NCBI RefSeq assembly: GCF_041521385.1
Contig: NZ_CP168006.1
Coordinates: 744,001 to 808,000 of the forward strand
DNA: 64,000 nucleotides
Direction: 5' to 3'
Source: Alcaligenes faecalis
GTDB lineage: Bacteria > Pseudomonadota > Gammaproteobacteria > Burkholderiales > Burkholderiaceae_B
This document shows, piece after piece, positions 48,509-56,928 of the stretch (positions within the stretch are counted from its first letter, which is position 1; each line of letters starts with the position of its first letter). The notes below the pieces were generated by a model. It searched no databases. It saw only the letters and a program-made list of their open reading frames with translations, and was not told the origin of the DNA. The position numbers and the translations under genes are program-made.

Positions 48509-49095
48509 TGAATAAAGTCATGAACCCGGTCAATTTACCAGTGAGCCGTCATCCTGGCGCACAGAGCGCCAGTGCCCGCTCCAACTGGTCCTCGCACAAC
48601 CATGAGCACAGCATGCTGTCAGAAAAAATGTTGATGGATCTGGGCAAGATGCTGGGTCGTCAATTCACCATCTACGCGGAAGCCCTGAAAGCCAGCCTGG
48701 CCGAAGAGGCAAACATGCCCCTGAACGACTTCAAGGCCTTGGAATACATCATGGAGTTCGATGCCTTGCCCACCGGCCAGTTAGCACACTTGATGGACTT
48801 GAGTGCCAGTGGTGTTAGCGCCCTGATCAATCGCCTTGAGCACCGCGGTTACATCACGCGTGGCCGTCACCCTCTGGACAAACGCGTGATTGCCTTGCAC
48901 CCCGTGATGGACAAGTGTCGCGAAGTTTTGGCGGTGAAAGAGCGTGCCATTAATCAAGCCATCAACACGGCAGCGAATCAAAACCCAGCCCAGTTGATTG
49001 CCATGTACGACTTTCTCGTCGACAGCATGAGCACCTTCAGACAGAACACCAAAACCTGGCTGGATGCCAAGGCCTTGGTGCCACGCAGTTCCTAA
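48505..49095 (+). CDS. MarR-family transcriptional regulator
   Basis: The 196-residue product has the MarR winged helix: LNDFKALEYIMEFDALPTGQ, LAHLMDLSASGVSALINRLE as recognition helix, and the wing HRGYITRGRHPLDKRVIALH with the conserved D-x-R. The first 35 residues are a disordered extension. ATG 48505 overlaps the repeat-lipoprotein stop (ATGA), so it is co-translated with that protein and may act as its feedback regulator. It is paralogous to the MarR gene at 53272. Confidence 0.9.
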   Translation: MMNKVMNPVNLPVSRHPGAQSASARSNWSSHNHEHSMLSEKMLMDLGKMLGRQFTIYAEALKASLAEEANMPLNDFKALEYIMEFDALPTGQLAHLMDLSASGVSALINRLEHRGYITRGRHPLDKRVIALHPVMDKCREVLAVKERAINQAINTAANQNPAQLIAMYDFLVDSMSTFRQNTKTWLDAKALVPRSS

Positions 49096-49116
49096 GCACC
49101 CCGCTTTACCCCTACC

Positions 49117-49145
49117 GAACCGCTGCTTGTCAGCGGTTCTTCTTT
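49117..49145 (+). terminator. Intrinsic terminator after the MarR-type gene
   Basis: GAACCGCTG and CAGCGGTTC pair around CTTGT, followed by TTCTTTT. The next activator palindrome begins at once after it. Confidence 0.88.
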
Positions 49146-49180
49146 TGTTACGTAACATGTTCCACCCAAAACCCGTAACA
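49146..49180 (+). promoter_or_regulatory. Putative upstream activator site: palindrome TGTTACGTAACA plus half-site
   Basis: The 12-bp perfect palindrome TGTTACGTAACA (49146-49157) is followed 23 bp on by the half-site CGTAACA (49174-49180). Its centre is about 115 bp upstream of the -12 element at 49264, again at enhancer distance. Confidence 0.65.
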
Positions 49181-49251
49181 AATAGCCCTCTTTTTTTTAC
49201 GTACTTTGCATCAAATCCAAAGAACATGCGGCCTAGCACGATTCCAATAGA

Positions 49252-49269
49252 TTGGCATGGAAATTGCTT
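49252..49269 (+). promoter_or_regulatory. Sigma-54 (-24/-12) promoter
   Basis: TTGGCATGGAAATTGCTT matches TGGCAYG-N4-TTGCT with GG and GC 10 bp apart. The predicted start near 49279 gives a leader of about 43 nt before ATG 49322, almost the same as for the paralogue at 46859. Confidence 0.85.
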
Positions 49270-49321
49270 CTAACAAAATCAGGAAGCAAGCAAGTAACCC
49301 GATCATTTATTGGAGCAAGCA

Positions 49322-51169
49322 ATGCATAAAAATACAGACAGCAAGAAACCAGGCCTACGCCTGACACTCCTGGCCACCTTGATGGCCAGTACCTTGACCT
49401 TGACCGCCTGCGGCAGCTTATTAGGAGGGGGCAGCGGCAGTAGTGGTGGCGGTGGAGAAACCCCCACCAACCCAGGCACGGGTGGGCCTGGTAACGGCGG
49501 CGATAACGGCGGTGGTGACAACGGCGGTGGCGATAACGGCGGCGGTGACAACGGTGGCGGTGACAACGGCGGCGGTGACAACGGCGGTGGCGATAACGGT
49601 GGCGGCGATAACGGCGGTGGCGATAACGGCGGCGGCGATAACGGTGGCGGCGATAACGGTGGCGGCGATAACGGCGGTGGCGATAACGGTGGCGGCGATA
49701 ACGGCGGTGGCGATAACGGTGGCGGCGATAACGGCGGCGGTGACAACGGCGGCGGTGACAACGGTGGGAATCCTCACACTCCTGGCCCACTTGAAACCAC
49801 ACTGAATAATGTAGGCGAAGCCGTCGACAATGTCCTGCCAGTCGGTTTGCAAGATACCGGTGGCAAACTGGGCAAAACACTGGACACCGTGGTTGCCCCT
49901 GTCGTCGACACGGCAACGGGTCTGACTCAACAAATTGGCGGTGCAACCGGCTTGGGTCAACCCATCAATGGTCTGACACAACAAGTAGGTGGCGTTGTGA
50001 CCAATCTGGGTGAGCAACTGGGCAATAGTGGCCTGCCCCTGAATCTGGGCCAAGGCGTCGGTGGTCTTTTAACGGGATTGGGCAACGCGGTGGGCAGTGC
50101 AGGCGGTTTGCTGCATGCTGACGCCAACAACCCTAATCCATTGACCGCCGTGCTGGGTCACGCCACCGGTGGCGTTGCGGCACTGACCGACTCCCTCTTG
50201 GGCGAAGGCAGCTTGTTGCACCCCATCACAGGTCAACTCGGTTTGGGTGGCTTGCTGGACGGTGCAAATGCCGCCCCCATTCTTGAGCCTTCCCTTGCCA
50301 ACGTGGGCCAAACCGTCGACAACATTCTGCCTGTGGGCCTGAACCCCATCCTGGGCAATGTCGGTGAAACCCTGGATACCGTGGTCGCTCCTGTCGGTGC
50401 CACGGTGACCAATGTCACTCAACAAGTGGGTGACGGCCTAGGTATTGGCCAGCCCATCAATGCCCTATTGGGCGGCGTAGGAAGTGCCTTGGGTAATGTC
50501 GGTACGCAAATTGATGGCGCCGCCCCACTGGGTCTGGGCGGTGTCGTCGGGCACTTGGGCCAGGCCGTTGCCTCGGTCGGAGGGCTGGTCCACCAAACTG
50601 ACAGCAATACCAACCCGCTGGGCAACACCCTGAATCACGCGACACAAGCCGTCGCCTCCCTGACCGGTGGGCTGACGGGTGGTTTGGGTGGTGGTGATGC
50701 TGCCAACGGTGGTTTGCTCTCACCAGTTACTGATTTGCTCGGCGGCCTGACAGGTGGTTTGGGCGATGGTGAGGGCGCCAACGGCGGCTTGCTGGCCCCT
50801 GTTACCAACCTGGTCGGTGGTTTGACCGGCGGACTAGGTGGTGGTGACGCCGCCAACGGTGGTTTGCTGGCCCCTGTCACGGGTCTCGTCGGTGGTTTGA
50901 CCGGCGGGCTAGGTGGTGGTGATGCCGCCAACGGTGGCTTGCTGGCTCCTGTTACCAACCTGGTCGGTGGTTTGACCGGCGGGCTAGGTGGTGGTGATGC
51001 CGCCAACGGTGGCTTGCTGGCCCCTGTTACCGGCTTGGTCGGTGGGCTTTTAGGCGGCGCCACTGGCAACACGAATACTGGTGGGGAAGCCCCTGCGGGC
51101 ACCAATAATGGCGGCCTACTCGCACCAGTAACCGGACTGCTGGGTGGTTTGCTGGGCGGCCCTCGCTAA
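49322..51169 (+). CDS. Gly-rich repeat lipoprotein with long GGGDN tract, paralogue 2
   Basis: The 615-residue product has a lipobox TLTAC (Cys 30, Gly at +2) and a GGGSGSSGGGG linker. Seventeen tandem GGGDN units follow; their regular Asp residues could bind calcium. The same blocks as in paralogue 1 come next (NVGEAVDNVLPVGLQ, GLPLNLGQGVGGLLTGLGN, NVGQTVDNILPVGLNP). At the C-terminus are 25-residue repeats beginning ANGGLLAPVT. It ends GLLGGLLGGPR. The Asp tract may be a flexible stalk that lifts the C-terminal part off the membrane. GGAG precedes ATG 49322. It is driven by a sigma-54 promoter. Confidence 0.8.
   Translation: MHKNTDSKKPGLRLTLLATLMASTLTLTACGSLLGGGSGSSGGGGETPTNPGTGGPGNGGDNGGGDNGGGDNGGGDNGGGDNGGGDNGGGDNGGGDNGGGDNGGGDNGGGDNGGGDNGGGDNGGGDNGGGDNGGGDNGGGDNGGGDNGGNPHTPGPLETTLNNVGEAVDNVLPVGLQDTGGKLGKTLDTVVAPVVDTATGLTQQIGGATGLGQPINGLTQQVGGVVTNLGEQLGNSGLPLNLGQGVGGLLTGLGNAVGSAGGLLHADANNPNPLTAVLGHATGGVAALTDSLLGEGSLLHPITGQLGLGGLLDGANAAPILEPSLANVGQTVDNILPVGLNPILGNVGETLDTVVAPVGATVTNVTQQVGDGLGIGQPINALLGGVGSALGNVGTQIDGAAPLGLGGVVGHLGQAVASVGGLVHQTDSNTNPLGNTLNHATQAVASLTGGLTGGLGGGDAANGGLLSPVTDLLGGLTGGLGDGEGANGGLLAPVTNLVGGLTGGLGGGDAANGGLLAPVTGLVGGLTGGLGGGDAANGGLLAPVTNLVGGLTGGLGGGDAANGGLLAPVTGLVGGLLGGATGNTNTGGEAPAGTNNGGLLAPVTGLLGGLLGGPR
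49508..49762 (+). repeat. Minisatellite, 17 x 15 bp, coding GGGDN
   Basis: Seventeen in-frame 15-bp units of the type GGCGGTGGCGATAAC lie head to tail with only silent changes (GAC/GAT, AAC, third-base shifts in GGN). Copy number probably varies between strains by slippage and changes protein length without frameshift. Confidence 0.92.
50702..51040 (+). repeat. Tandem 75-bp repeats coding 25-residue ANGGLLAPVT units
   Basis: Units start at 50702, 50777, 50852, 50927 and 51002, exactly 75 bp apart. The last three are almost identical. Each encodes ANGGLLAPVT, then G/N-L-V-GGLTGGLGGGDA. The last is partial and leads into the C-terminus. Confidence 0.85.
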
Positions 51170-51175
51170 GCAAGA

Positions 51176-51200
51176 GGATGGGGCGGAGTACGCCCCATCC
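51176..51200 (+). other. Strong hairpin after the repeat lipoprotein gene
   Basis: GGATGGGGCG and CGCCCCATCC form a perfect 10-bp stem around GAGTA. There is no T-tract, so it is more likely an mRNA-stabilising or partial read-through structure before the next gene than a full terminator. Confidence 0.6.
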
Positions 51201-51271
51201 CTAAACCCCAGCATGCCCCTCATTTCTACGTGAAATGGCTGAGCAAGCCTGATCACCAGTTGGAGTAAGTC

Positions 51272-52192
51272 ATGACTAGAAAGCCACGTTTTACATCCAG
51301 CAAGATCATTTTGCTCAGCCTGACAGCCAGCCTGTTTTCAATAAACGCACAGGCCGAGGTACTCGGAACCAGCATGGGCAATATTGGGAAGGCGGTTGAT
51401 AACCTCCTCCCTCTTGAGTTGCAGCAAACTGCAAGGCTATTGGGTCAGGAGCTGGACACCTCCGTTCTCGACTACGTCGATGTCGAGGTGGTATTTGAAA
51501 CCGTACACAATCAAATGCACGCCCTGATCCCGCCGGAGCCGGTACTAAGCCCTGCACTACAACTGGCACACGGACAAATACACTCCCTAGGTGACACAGT
51601 CGCTGCTATCGGCTTGCCCTTGGAAACAGGACAAGCCGCATCCAGGCTGTTTCATGGCGTAGGTGATACCGTTCTCAGCACAGGCGGCCTGCTCTACGAC
51701 GTTCCAGATGAGCCTAATCCCCTGACGCCCATATTGGGATCTGCGACCAACGGCCTTGCCGCAACTACCGAAACCTTGTTTCTGGACGGGCCGTTACTGA
51801 CAAACAGGGTGAGCAGTCGTGAAAGTGCTTCCAGACACATTGTCAACTCTACGCGGCGAAACACCCAAGATCAGACTCATTCTGTAGGCAGGGTTGGCAA
51901 CGTGCTCTACCCAGGCCCAGGAGACACAGACTCGTTGGTATCTTTACTAGCACACGGCACGAACGGAATTACATCAGCGACCGATACCTTGCTTCAAGGC
52001 AATCCCTTGTTGTCAGCCCCATCACCCAATCCCGCCTCGCCGGCAAACCTGAATACGGGGACCACCGATGGTCTGCTTGCCCCCGTCACGAATGTCCTTG
52101 CCGGTCTGAATGGAAATGGAGACACCGTCAATGGCGGCCCGCTGGCCCCTGTAACCGGGCTGCTCGGTGATTGGCTGGGCAACCCTCGCTAA
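51272..52192 (+). CDS. Secreted repeat-family protein, paralogue 3
   Basis: The 306-residue product has a plain signal peptide (IILLSLTASLFSINAQA, cleavage after AQA) instead of a lipobox. It shares family blocks: MGNIGKAVDNLLPLELQ, GLPLETGQAASRLFHGVGDT, EPNPLTPILGSATNG, and the C-terminal DGLLAPVTNVLAG and LAPVTGLLGDWLGNPR. The GGGDN tract is absent and the LLAPVT repeats are reduced to two or three. GGAG lies 7 nt before ATG 51272. I see no sigma-54 promoter, so it may be read through from the upstream gene. Function unknown. Confidence 0.72.
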   Translation: MTRKPRFTSSKIILLSLTASLFSINAQAEVLGTSMGNIGKAVDNLLPLELQQTARLLGQELDTSVLDYVDVEVVFETVHNQMHALIPPEPVLSPALQLAHGQIHSLGDTVAAIGLPLETGQAASRLFHGVGDTVLSTGGLLYDVPDEPNPLTPILGSATNGLAATTETLFLDGPLLTNRVSSRESASRHIVNSTRRNTQDQTHSVGRVGNVLYPGPGDTDSLVSLLAHGTNGITSATDTLLQGNPLLSAPSPNPASPANLNTGTTDGLLAPVTNVLAGLNGNGDTVNGGPLAPVTGLLGDWLGNPR

Positions 52193-52299
52193 ACAAGGCG
52201 GGCAAATGGGGCCTGCACGGCCTCATTGCTTAACCCCAGAACTTAGCTCATCTCAGTCTGAAAAATCAGAGCGCCCCTAATTCATAGATGGAGTCAGTC

Positions 52300-53259
52300 A
52301 TGATTACAAAGACACGTTTAGCTTCCAGCAGGATCATTTTGCTCGGACTGACAGCAAGCCTGGTTTCACTAAGCGCACAGGCCGATATCGTGGGTGCCAG
52401 CAATCTGGACTCGCCAGCATCCGACAGACTTGCGACGAGCCTGGGGAATATTGGCCTGGCAGTGGATAATATCGCTCCGCTGGGACTGCAGGAACCAGTA
52501 CGGGACGCCGGCAAATTGATGAGTGCTATTAACGTGGATGTTGCCCAACTAGAACGTTGGAAAGACCGCGTTATGGGTGCAATCGACAGGGGCGATGTCA
52601 CCGACGAAATCGTAAAACCAATATTGAATACGGCGGAGCAGGGTATTGACGAACTGAGCCAACAACTTGCGAACACTCCCCTCCCCTTTCATGCAGGGCA
52701 AGCTGCCGGATCATTACTCCACGGCGTTAGCGACACTGTTGGCAACGTGGGCGACCTGGTCAGAAACAATCCGGACAACCCCTACTCCATTAGCAACACA
52801 CTCAATGCTCTAAGCGGCAGCCTGGCCCATGCAACGGATGCTTTGTTCCAAGACGGTGGACTTCAAGCTACTGTCAACAGCGGGCTGCTCAATGGTCTGA
52901 CGAGCAACAGTCCCGGCAACGCACATCTCCTCTCCCCCGTCACCAACCTGGTCAACGCTACGGGCGGGGGCTTGCTCAACACCAACACAAGCAACGACGG
53001 CCTGCTGGCTCCAGTCGGTAATCTGCCTGGCGGTGGGCTGGCAGGCGGCTTGCCCAATACGGCAGACAGCAACAATGGTTTGTTGACGCCTGTCACCGGC
53101 CTGGTGACAGGCTTGCTAGGCAATGCCTCGGCGGGCCCGGTCAATAACGTGCAGGCATCACTACCTGCGAACAACTCCGCAACAACAGCAGCCCATCGCG
53201 GTTTGTTGGCCCCCGTCACTGGTCTGGTCAGCGGCCTGCTGGGTGGTGCACCACATTAA
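52300..53259 (+). CDS. Secreted repeat-family protein, paralogue 4
   Basis: The 319-residue product is closest to paralogue 3. It has a signal peptide IILLGLTASLVSLSAQA, then LGNIGLAVDNIAPLGLQEP and LPFHAGQAAGSLLHGVSDTV. C-terminal units are DGLLAPVGNLPGGGL, NGLLTPVTGLVTGLLG and RGLLAPVTGLVSGLLGG. Both short paralogues share the SSRIILL/SSKIILL start, which points to a recent duplication. ATG 52300 follows GGAGTCAGTC. It is followed after 12 bp by the second MarR-type gene, with which it forms a module. Confidence 0.72.
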   Translation: MITKTRLASSRIILLGLTASLVSLSAQADIVGASNLDSPASDRLATSLGNIGLAVDNIAPLGLQEPVRDAGKLMSAINVDVAQLERWKDRVMGAIDRGDVTDEIVKPILNTAEQGIDELSQQLANTPLPFHAGQAAGSLLHGVSDTVGNVGDLVRNNPDNPYSISNTLNALSGSLAHATDALFQDGGLQATVNSGLLNGLTSNSPGNAHLLSPVTNLVNATGGGLLNTNTSNDGLLAPVGNLPGGGLAGGLPNTADSNNGLLTPVTGLVTGLLGNASAGPVNNVQASLPANNSATTAAHRGLLAPVTGLVSGLLGGAPH

Positions 53260-53271
53260 GGATGCGTGCGT

Positions 53272-53796
53272 ATGCCAGATAAACAGACACTGACAAGGAC
53301 CTGGATCGACGCCGATCCTTCGGATACGGTGCTGTCAGGGCATATGCGCGGGGACATTGTTCGCATGATGGTGCGCCAGTTCGATGTCTATATGGAAGCC
53401 AACAAGCATGAACTGGCACAAGAAGCAGGCCTGAGCCTGAACGAATACAAGGCACTGGAATTCGTGCTGGAGCTCAAACCCTTGTCACCGGGCAGACTGG
53501 CCCAGCTCCTGCACCTGAGTCCCAGTGGTACCCACGCCCTGATTACCCGGCTGGAACAGGCGGGTTATCTGACCCGCAAGCCACACCCTCGCGATGGACG
53601 CATGACCAACCTCTACCCCAATCAGGAGCGATGTAGACGTCTGATCGCTAATATGGAACACGCAGCGCAACACATTATCCATGCCACTGCCCGGCATAAC
53701 CCTAGCCAACTGCTTGCCCTATACGATTTTTTAATCAGCAGCATCGACTACTTGCGTGAAGATGCGATGCACAGGCTCCAGCGCAAACCCGACTAA
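53272..53796 (+). CDS. MarR-family transcriptional regulator, paralogue of 48505-49095
   Basis: The 174-residue product has the MarR domain LNEYKALEFVLELKPLSPGR and LAQLLHLSPSGTHALITRLE with wing AGYLTRKPHPRDGRMTNLYP. It is clearly related to the MarR protein encoded at 48505-49095, including the MVRQFDVYMEANKHELAQEA versus LGRQFTIYAEALKASLAEEA helix. I chose ATG 53272 behind AAGGA. Like its paralogue it closes a unit of repeat-protein genes. A strong terminator follows. Confidence 0.9.
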   Translation: MPDKQTLTRTWIDADPSDTVLSGHMRGDIVRMMVRQFDVYMEANKHELAQEAGLSLNEYKALEFVLELKPLSPGRLAQLLHLSPSGTHALITRLEQAGYLTRKPHPRDGRMTNLYPNQERCRRLIANMEHAAQHIIHATARHNPSQLLALYDFLISSIDYLREDAMHRLQRKPD

Positions 53797-53824
53797 GGAT
53801 CAGGGACCGGTTTCTTGCTGTTTT

Positions 53825-53855
53825 GCCCACCAGTTACCCCTGGTGGGCTTTTTTT
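53825..53855 (+). terminator. Intrinsic terminator closing the repeat-protein cluster
   Basis: GCCCACCAG and CTGGTGGGC pair around TTACCC, followed by seven T. Confidence 0.93.
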
Positions 53856-53972
53856 CGGCTACGTCCCTATTTTGTCCCTGTGACCGCCTACCCAGCCAAA
53901 CGGCCCCATGCTACAAAAGACACTGGTCGGCCTGGCTGGCTTTTTCATCGCTAAAACCGTAAGGATGTGTTC

Positions 53973-56813
53973 ATGAAACTCTCTGTACTGATTGCCGCCC
54001 TGCGCCTGCGCCATCTTGCAGGGGCTGCGCTGCTGTCCACTTCGCTGGCAGCCTATGCCCTACCCGCAGGTCTGGCCCAAGGCCCCTCAGTTGAAGGCGT
54101 CACTCAATACACGCTGGACAATGGCTTGCGCCTTGTGCTGGCCCCCGACGATTCCAAACCGACGACCACCGTCAACATGACGTACCTGGTCGGCTCGCGA
54201 CACGAGAACTACGGGCAAACCGGTATGGCCCACCTGCTGGAACACATGCTGTTTCGGGGCACGCCGACCCTGCGCAATGCACTGGGGGAATTCTCCAAGC
54301 GAGGACTGGAAGCCAATGGCACCACCTCCAGCGACCGTACCAATTACTTTGCCAGCTTTGCCGCAGATCCCGAAACCCTGAAATGGTATCTGGACTGGCA
54401 AGCCGATGTCATGGTCAACGCCTTGATCGACAAGCAGGATCTGGAAGCGGAAATGCCCGTGGTACGCAATGAAATGGAAAGCGGTGAAAACAGCCCTTTC
54501 CGTGTTCTGATGCAAAAACTGACCGCTGCCGCCTACCAATGGCATAGCTACGGCAAGACCACCATTGGCGCCCGCTCCGACGTCGAAAATGTCGATATTG
54601 AACAGCTTCGCAAGTTCTACCACGACTACTATCAGCCTGATAATGCCGTGCTGTTTGTAACTGGGCAGTTCGATACCGAGCAAACCCTGGAAAACATTGC
54701 CAAAGCCTTTGGCTCCATCCCCAAGCCGACTCGCACGCTGCGTCCTGAGTACACGGTAGAACCTGTACAGGACGGCACCCGCACGGTGACCTTGCGCCGT
54801 CATGGTGGTACGCCCCTGATCATGTCGCTATACCACCTGCCCAGCGCAGCCAGCCCGGAGTACATGGACTTGAGCCTGGGTATCAGTGCCTTGGGCGATA
54901 CCCCCAGCGGACAACTGTACAAGAACCTGGTGAACAAAAACCTGGCCACCAGCGTATTTAGCTTTGATTCCGAAAGCCACGATCCAGGCTACGCCCTGTT
55001 TGGTGCCGAGCTGAAACCCGATATGGATCAGCAAAAAGCCTTGCAGGTCATGAATGACACCCTGGAAGGTCTGGCCAAATCCCCGCTGAAAGAAACGGAC
55101 CTGGAGCGCATCCGCAGCCAATGGATGACGGGTTGGACACAAACCTATGCCAATCCCTCCCGCCTGGCCAGCGCGCTATCTGAAGCGGCGGCCAGCGGCG
55201 ACTGGCGTTTGTTCTTCCTGCAACGAGACCGGGTAGAAGCGGCCAAGCTGCCCCAAGTTCAAAAGGCGCTGGAAACCTGGCTGGTCGCCAGCAACCGCAG
55301 CAATGGTTTATACATCCCCACGGAAAAGCCGCTACGCGCCCCTGAAGCCACCACGGTTGATGTCGCCAAGTTGGTACAGGACTACACCGGCAAAGACAGC
55401 GGTAAAGCCGTTGAAGCCTTTGACCCCAGCCCTGCCAACATCATGGCCCGCACTGATCTGCAGCCCTTGTCCTTGGGCAAGGATCTGGGTGAAGTAAAAA
55501 TGGCTCTGCTGCCCAAGGAGACACGCGCTGAACGCGTGGAAGCTCGCTTGTCCATCAAGTTTGGCTCGCCTGACCAACTCAAGAACCAAACCGCTACCGC
55601 GGCTGCTGTCGCCAGCCTGCTGAGCACCGGCACCAAAAAACTGAACCGGGAACAGATTTCCGATCAGTTCACCGCCATGCAAACCCAGTTCAGCACCAGC
55701 GGCTCCAATGGTCGTTTGTACCTGAGCCTGTCGTCCAACCGCGAGAACCTACCTAAGGCCATTGCGCTGGCGCTGGATGTTCTGCGCGACGCGAACTTCC
55801 CCGAGGATGAGCTGAAGAAGTATCAGCAAGCCGTTGTGACCAGCCTGAAATCGGCCAGTACCGAGCCAGCAGCCCTGGCAAGCCAGGCAATTGAACGCTA
55901 TACCAACCCCTGGCCTAAAGACGACATTCGCTACACGCCCAGCTTTGAGGAAGGCATAGAGCGAGTCCAGGCGGTAAACATCAAGCAAGTACGAGACTTC
56001 CATCAAAAATTCTACGGTACGGGCGATGTCACCTTTAGCGCCGTGGGCGACTTTGACAAGGAAGAAGTTCGCAAGGCTTTGGCCGATGGTTTGCAAGGTT
56101 GGCGCAAAGCCCCGACCTACCAACGTCCGGACAATCCACTGCAAACTGTGGCTCCCAAGGTCTTTGACATCAACACCCCAGACAAAGCAAACGCCTTTTA
56201 TCTGGCGGATCTGGGCCTGAAACTGCAAGACAGCGATGTGGACTTCCCGGCTGTCTACTTGGCCAACTACTTGCTGGGCCTGTCTGAAACCTCGCGCTTG
56301 TGGAATCGCGTACGTGTGGAAGATGGCTTGTCCTACAACGTACGTAGTCAGGTGGAGGCGTCCAGCCATGAACCCCATGGCTCGTGGACGGTCTATGCCA
56401 TCCACGCCCCCAGCAATAGCGAAACGCTGGGCAAGACTATCGACGACGTATTGACGCAAGCACTAAAAGATGGCTTTAGCGAGCAAGAGGTCAAGGAAGG
56501 CGTGAATGCCTTGCTGAATTATCGTCGCTTGTCCCGCAGCCAGGACACCGTGGTCAGCAGCGCCTGGTTGAACTACCTGGATTTAGGTCGCAGCTTTGAA
56601 TGGTCCGAGAAAATGGATCAGGAGCTGCAAAAGCTCAACGCTGAACAGGTCAATGCAGCTTTGCGTAAATACCTGAAACCCAAGGAAATGGTCGTGGCAA
56701 TTGCCGCTGACCATGAGCGTCAACAGCAAGGGGCAGCCGCAGCAACGCCTGAAACCGCAGAACAGGCTCCGGTTACAGCACCGGCTCCAGAGCCACTGGA
56801 TGCCCAACCTTGA
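53973..56813 (+). CDS. Periplasmic M16-family zinc peptidase
   Basis: The 946-residue product has a signal peptide and two tandem M16 (pitrilysin/insulinase-like) halves. The first carries the inverted zinc motif HLLEH in GMAHLLEHMLFRGTP, with the distal Glu in RNEMESGENSPF. The second half has lost the zinc motif, as usual in the family. The C-terminus is Ala/Glu/Pro-rich. It probably degrades peptides in the periplasm. AAGGATG precedes ATG 53973. It is a single gene between two terminators. Confidence 0.92.
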   Translation: MKLSVLIAALRLRHLAGAALLSTSLAAYALPAGLAQGPSVEGVTQYTLDNGLRLVLAPDDSKPTTTVNMTYLVGSRHENYGQTGMAHLLEHMLFRGTPTLRNALGEFSKRGLEANGTTSSDRTNYFASFAADPETLKWYLDWQADVMVNALIDKQDLEAEMPVVRNEMESGENSPFRVLMQKLTAAAYQWHSYGKTTIGARSDVENVDIEQLRKFYHDYYQPDNAVLFVTGQFDTEQTLENIAKAFGSIPKPTRTLRPEYTVEPVQDGTRTVTLRRHGGTPLIMSLYHLPSAASPEYMDLSLGISALGDTPSGQLYKNLVNKNLATSVFSFDSESHDPGYALFGAELKPDMDQQKALQVMNDTLEGLAKSPLKETDLERIRSQWMTGWTQTYANPSRLASALSEAAASGDWRLFFLQRDRVEAAKLPQVQKALETWLVASNRSNGLYIPTEKPLRAPEATTVDVAKLVQDYTGKDSGKAVEAFDPSPANIMARTDLQPLSLGKDLGEVKMALLPKETRAERVEARLSIKFGSPDQLKNQTATAAAVASLLSTGTKKLNREQISDQFTAMQTQFSTSGSNGRLYLSLSSNRENLPKAIALALDVLRDANFPEDELKKYQQAVVTSLKSASTEPAALASQAIERYTNPWPKDDIRYTPSFEEGIERVQAVNIKQVRDFHQKFYGTGDVTFSAVGDFDKEEVRKALADGLQGWRKAPTYQRPDNPLQTVAPKVFDINTPDKANAFYLADLGLKLQDSDVDFPAVYLANYLLGLSETSRLWNRVRVEDGLSYNVRSQVEASSHEPHGSWTVYAIHAPSNSETLGKTIDDVLTQALKDGFSEQEVKEGVNALLNYRRLSRSQDTVVSSAWLNYLDLGRSFEWSEKMDQELQKLNAEQVNAALRKYLKPKEMVVAIAADHERQQQGAAAATPETAEQAPVTAPAPEPLDAQP

Positions 56814-56854
56814 TCAAACCAACAACCCTGCTTGCCTGATCTTTGAACAGGCGT

Positions 56855-56887
56855 AAAAAAGCCCGGTACTCTTGTACCGGGCTTTTT
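56855..56887. terminator. Bidirectional terminator between the M16 gene and dnaJ
   Basis: GCCCGGTAC and GTACCGGGC pair around TCTT, with six A before and five T after. It serves both convergent genes. Confidence 0.94.
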
Positions 56888-56928
56888 ACTTCCTATTTAG
56901 CGACTCCTTGCTGGAGCCGTGCCAACAT

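Noticed and set aside
49508..49762. CRISPR array
   Set aside because: Units are contiguous 15-bp coding repeats without spacers, in frame inside a lipoprotein gene.
49303..49946. Pro-Pro-Leu-Ser and Arg/His-rich repeat frames opposite the minisatellite
   Set aside because: They are simply the other frames of the 15-bp GGGDN repeats.
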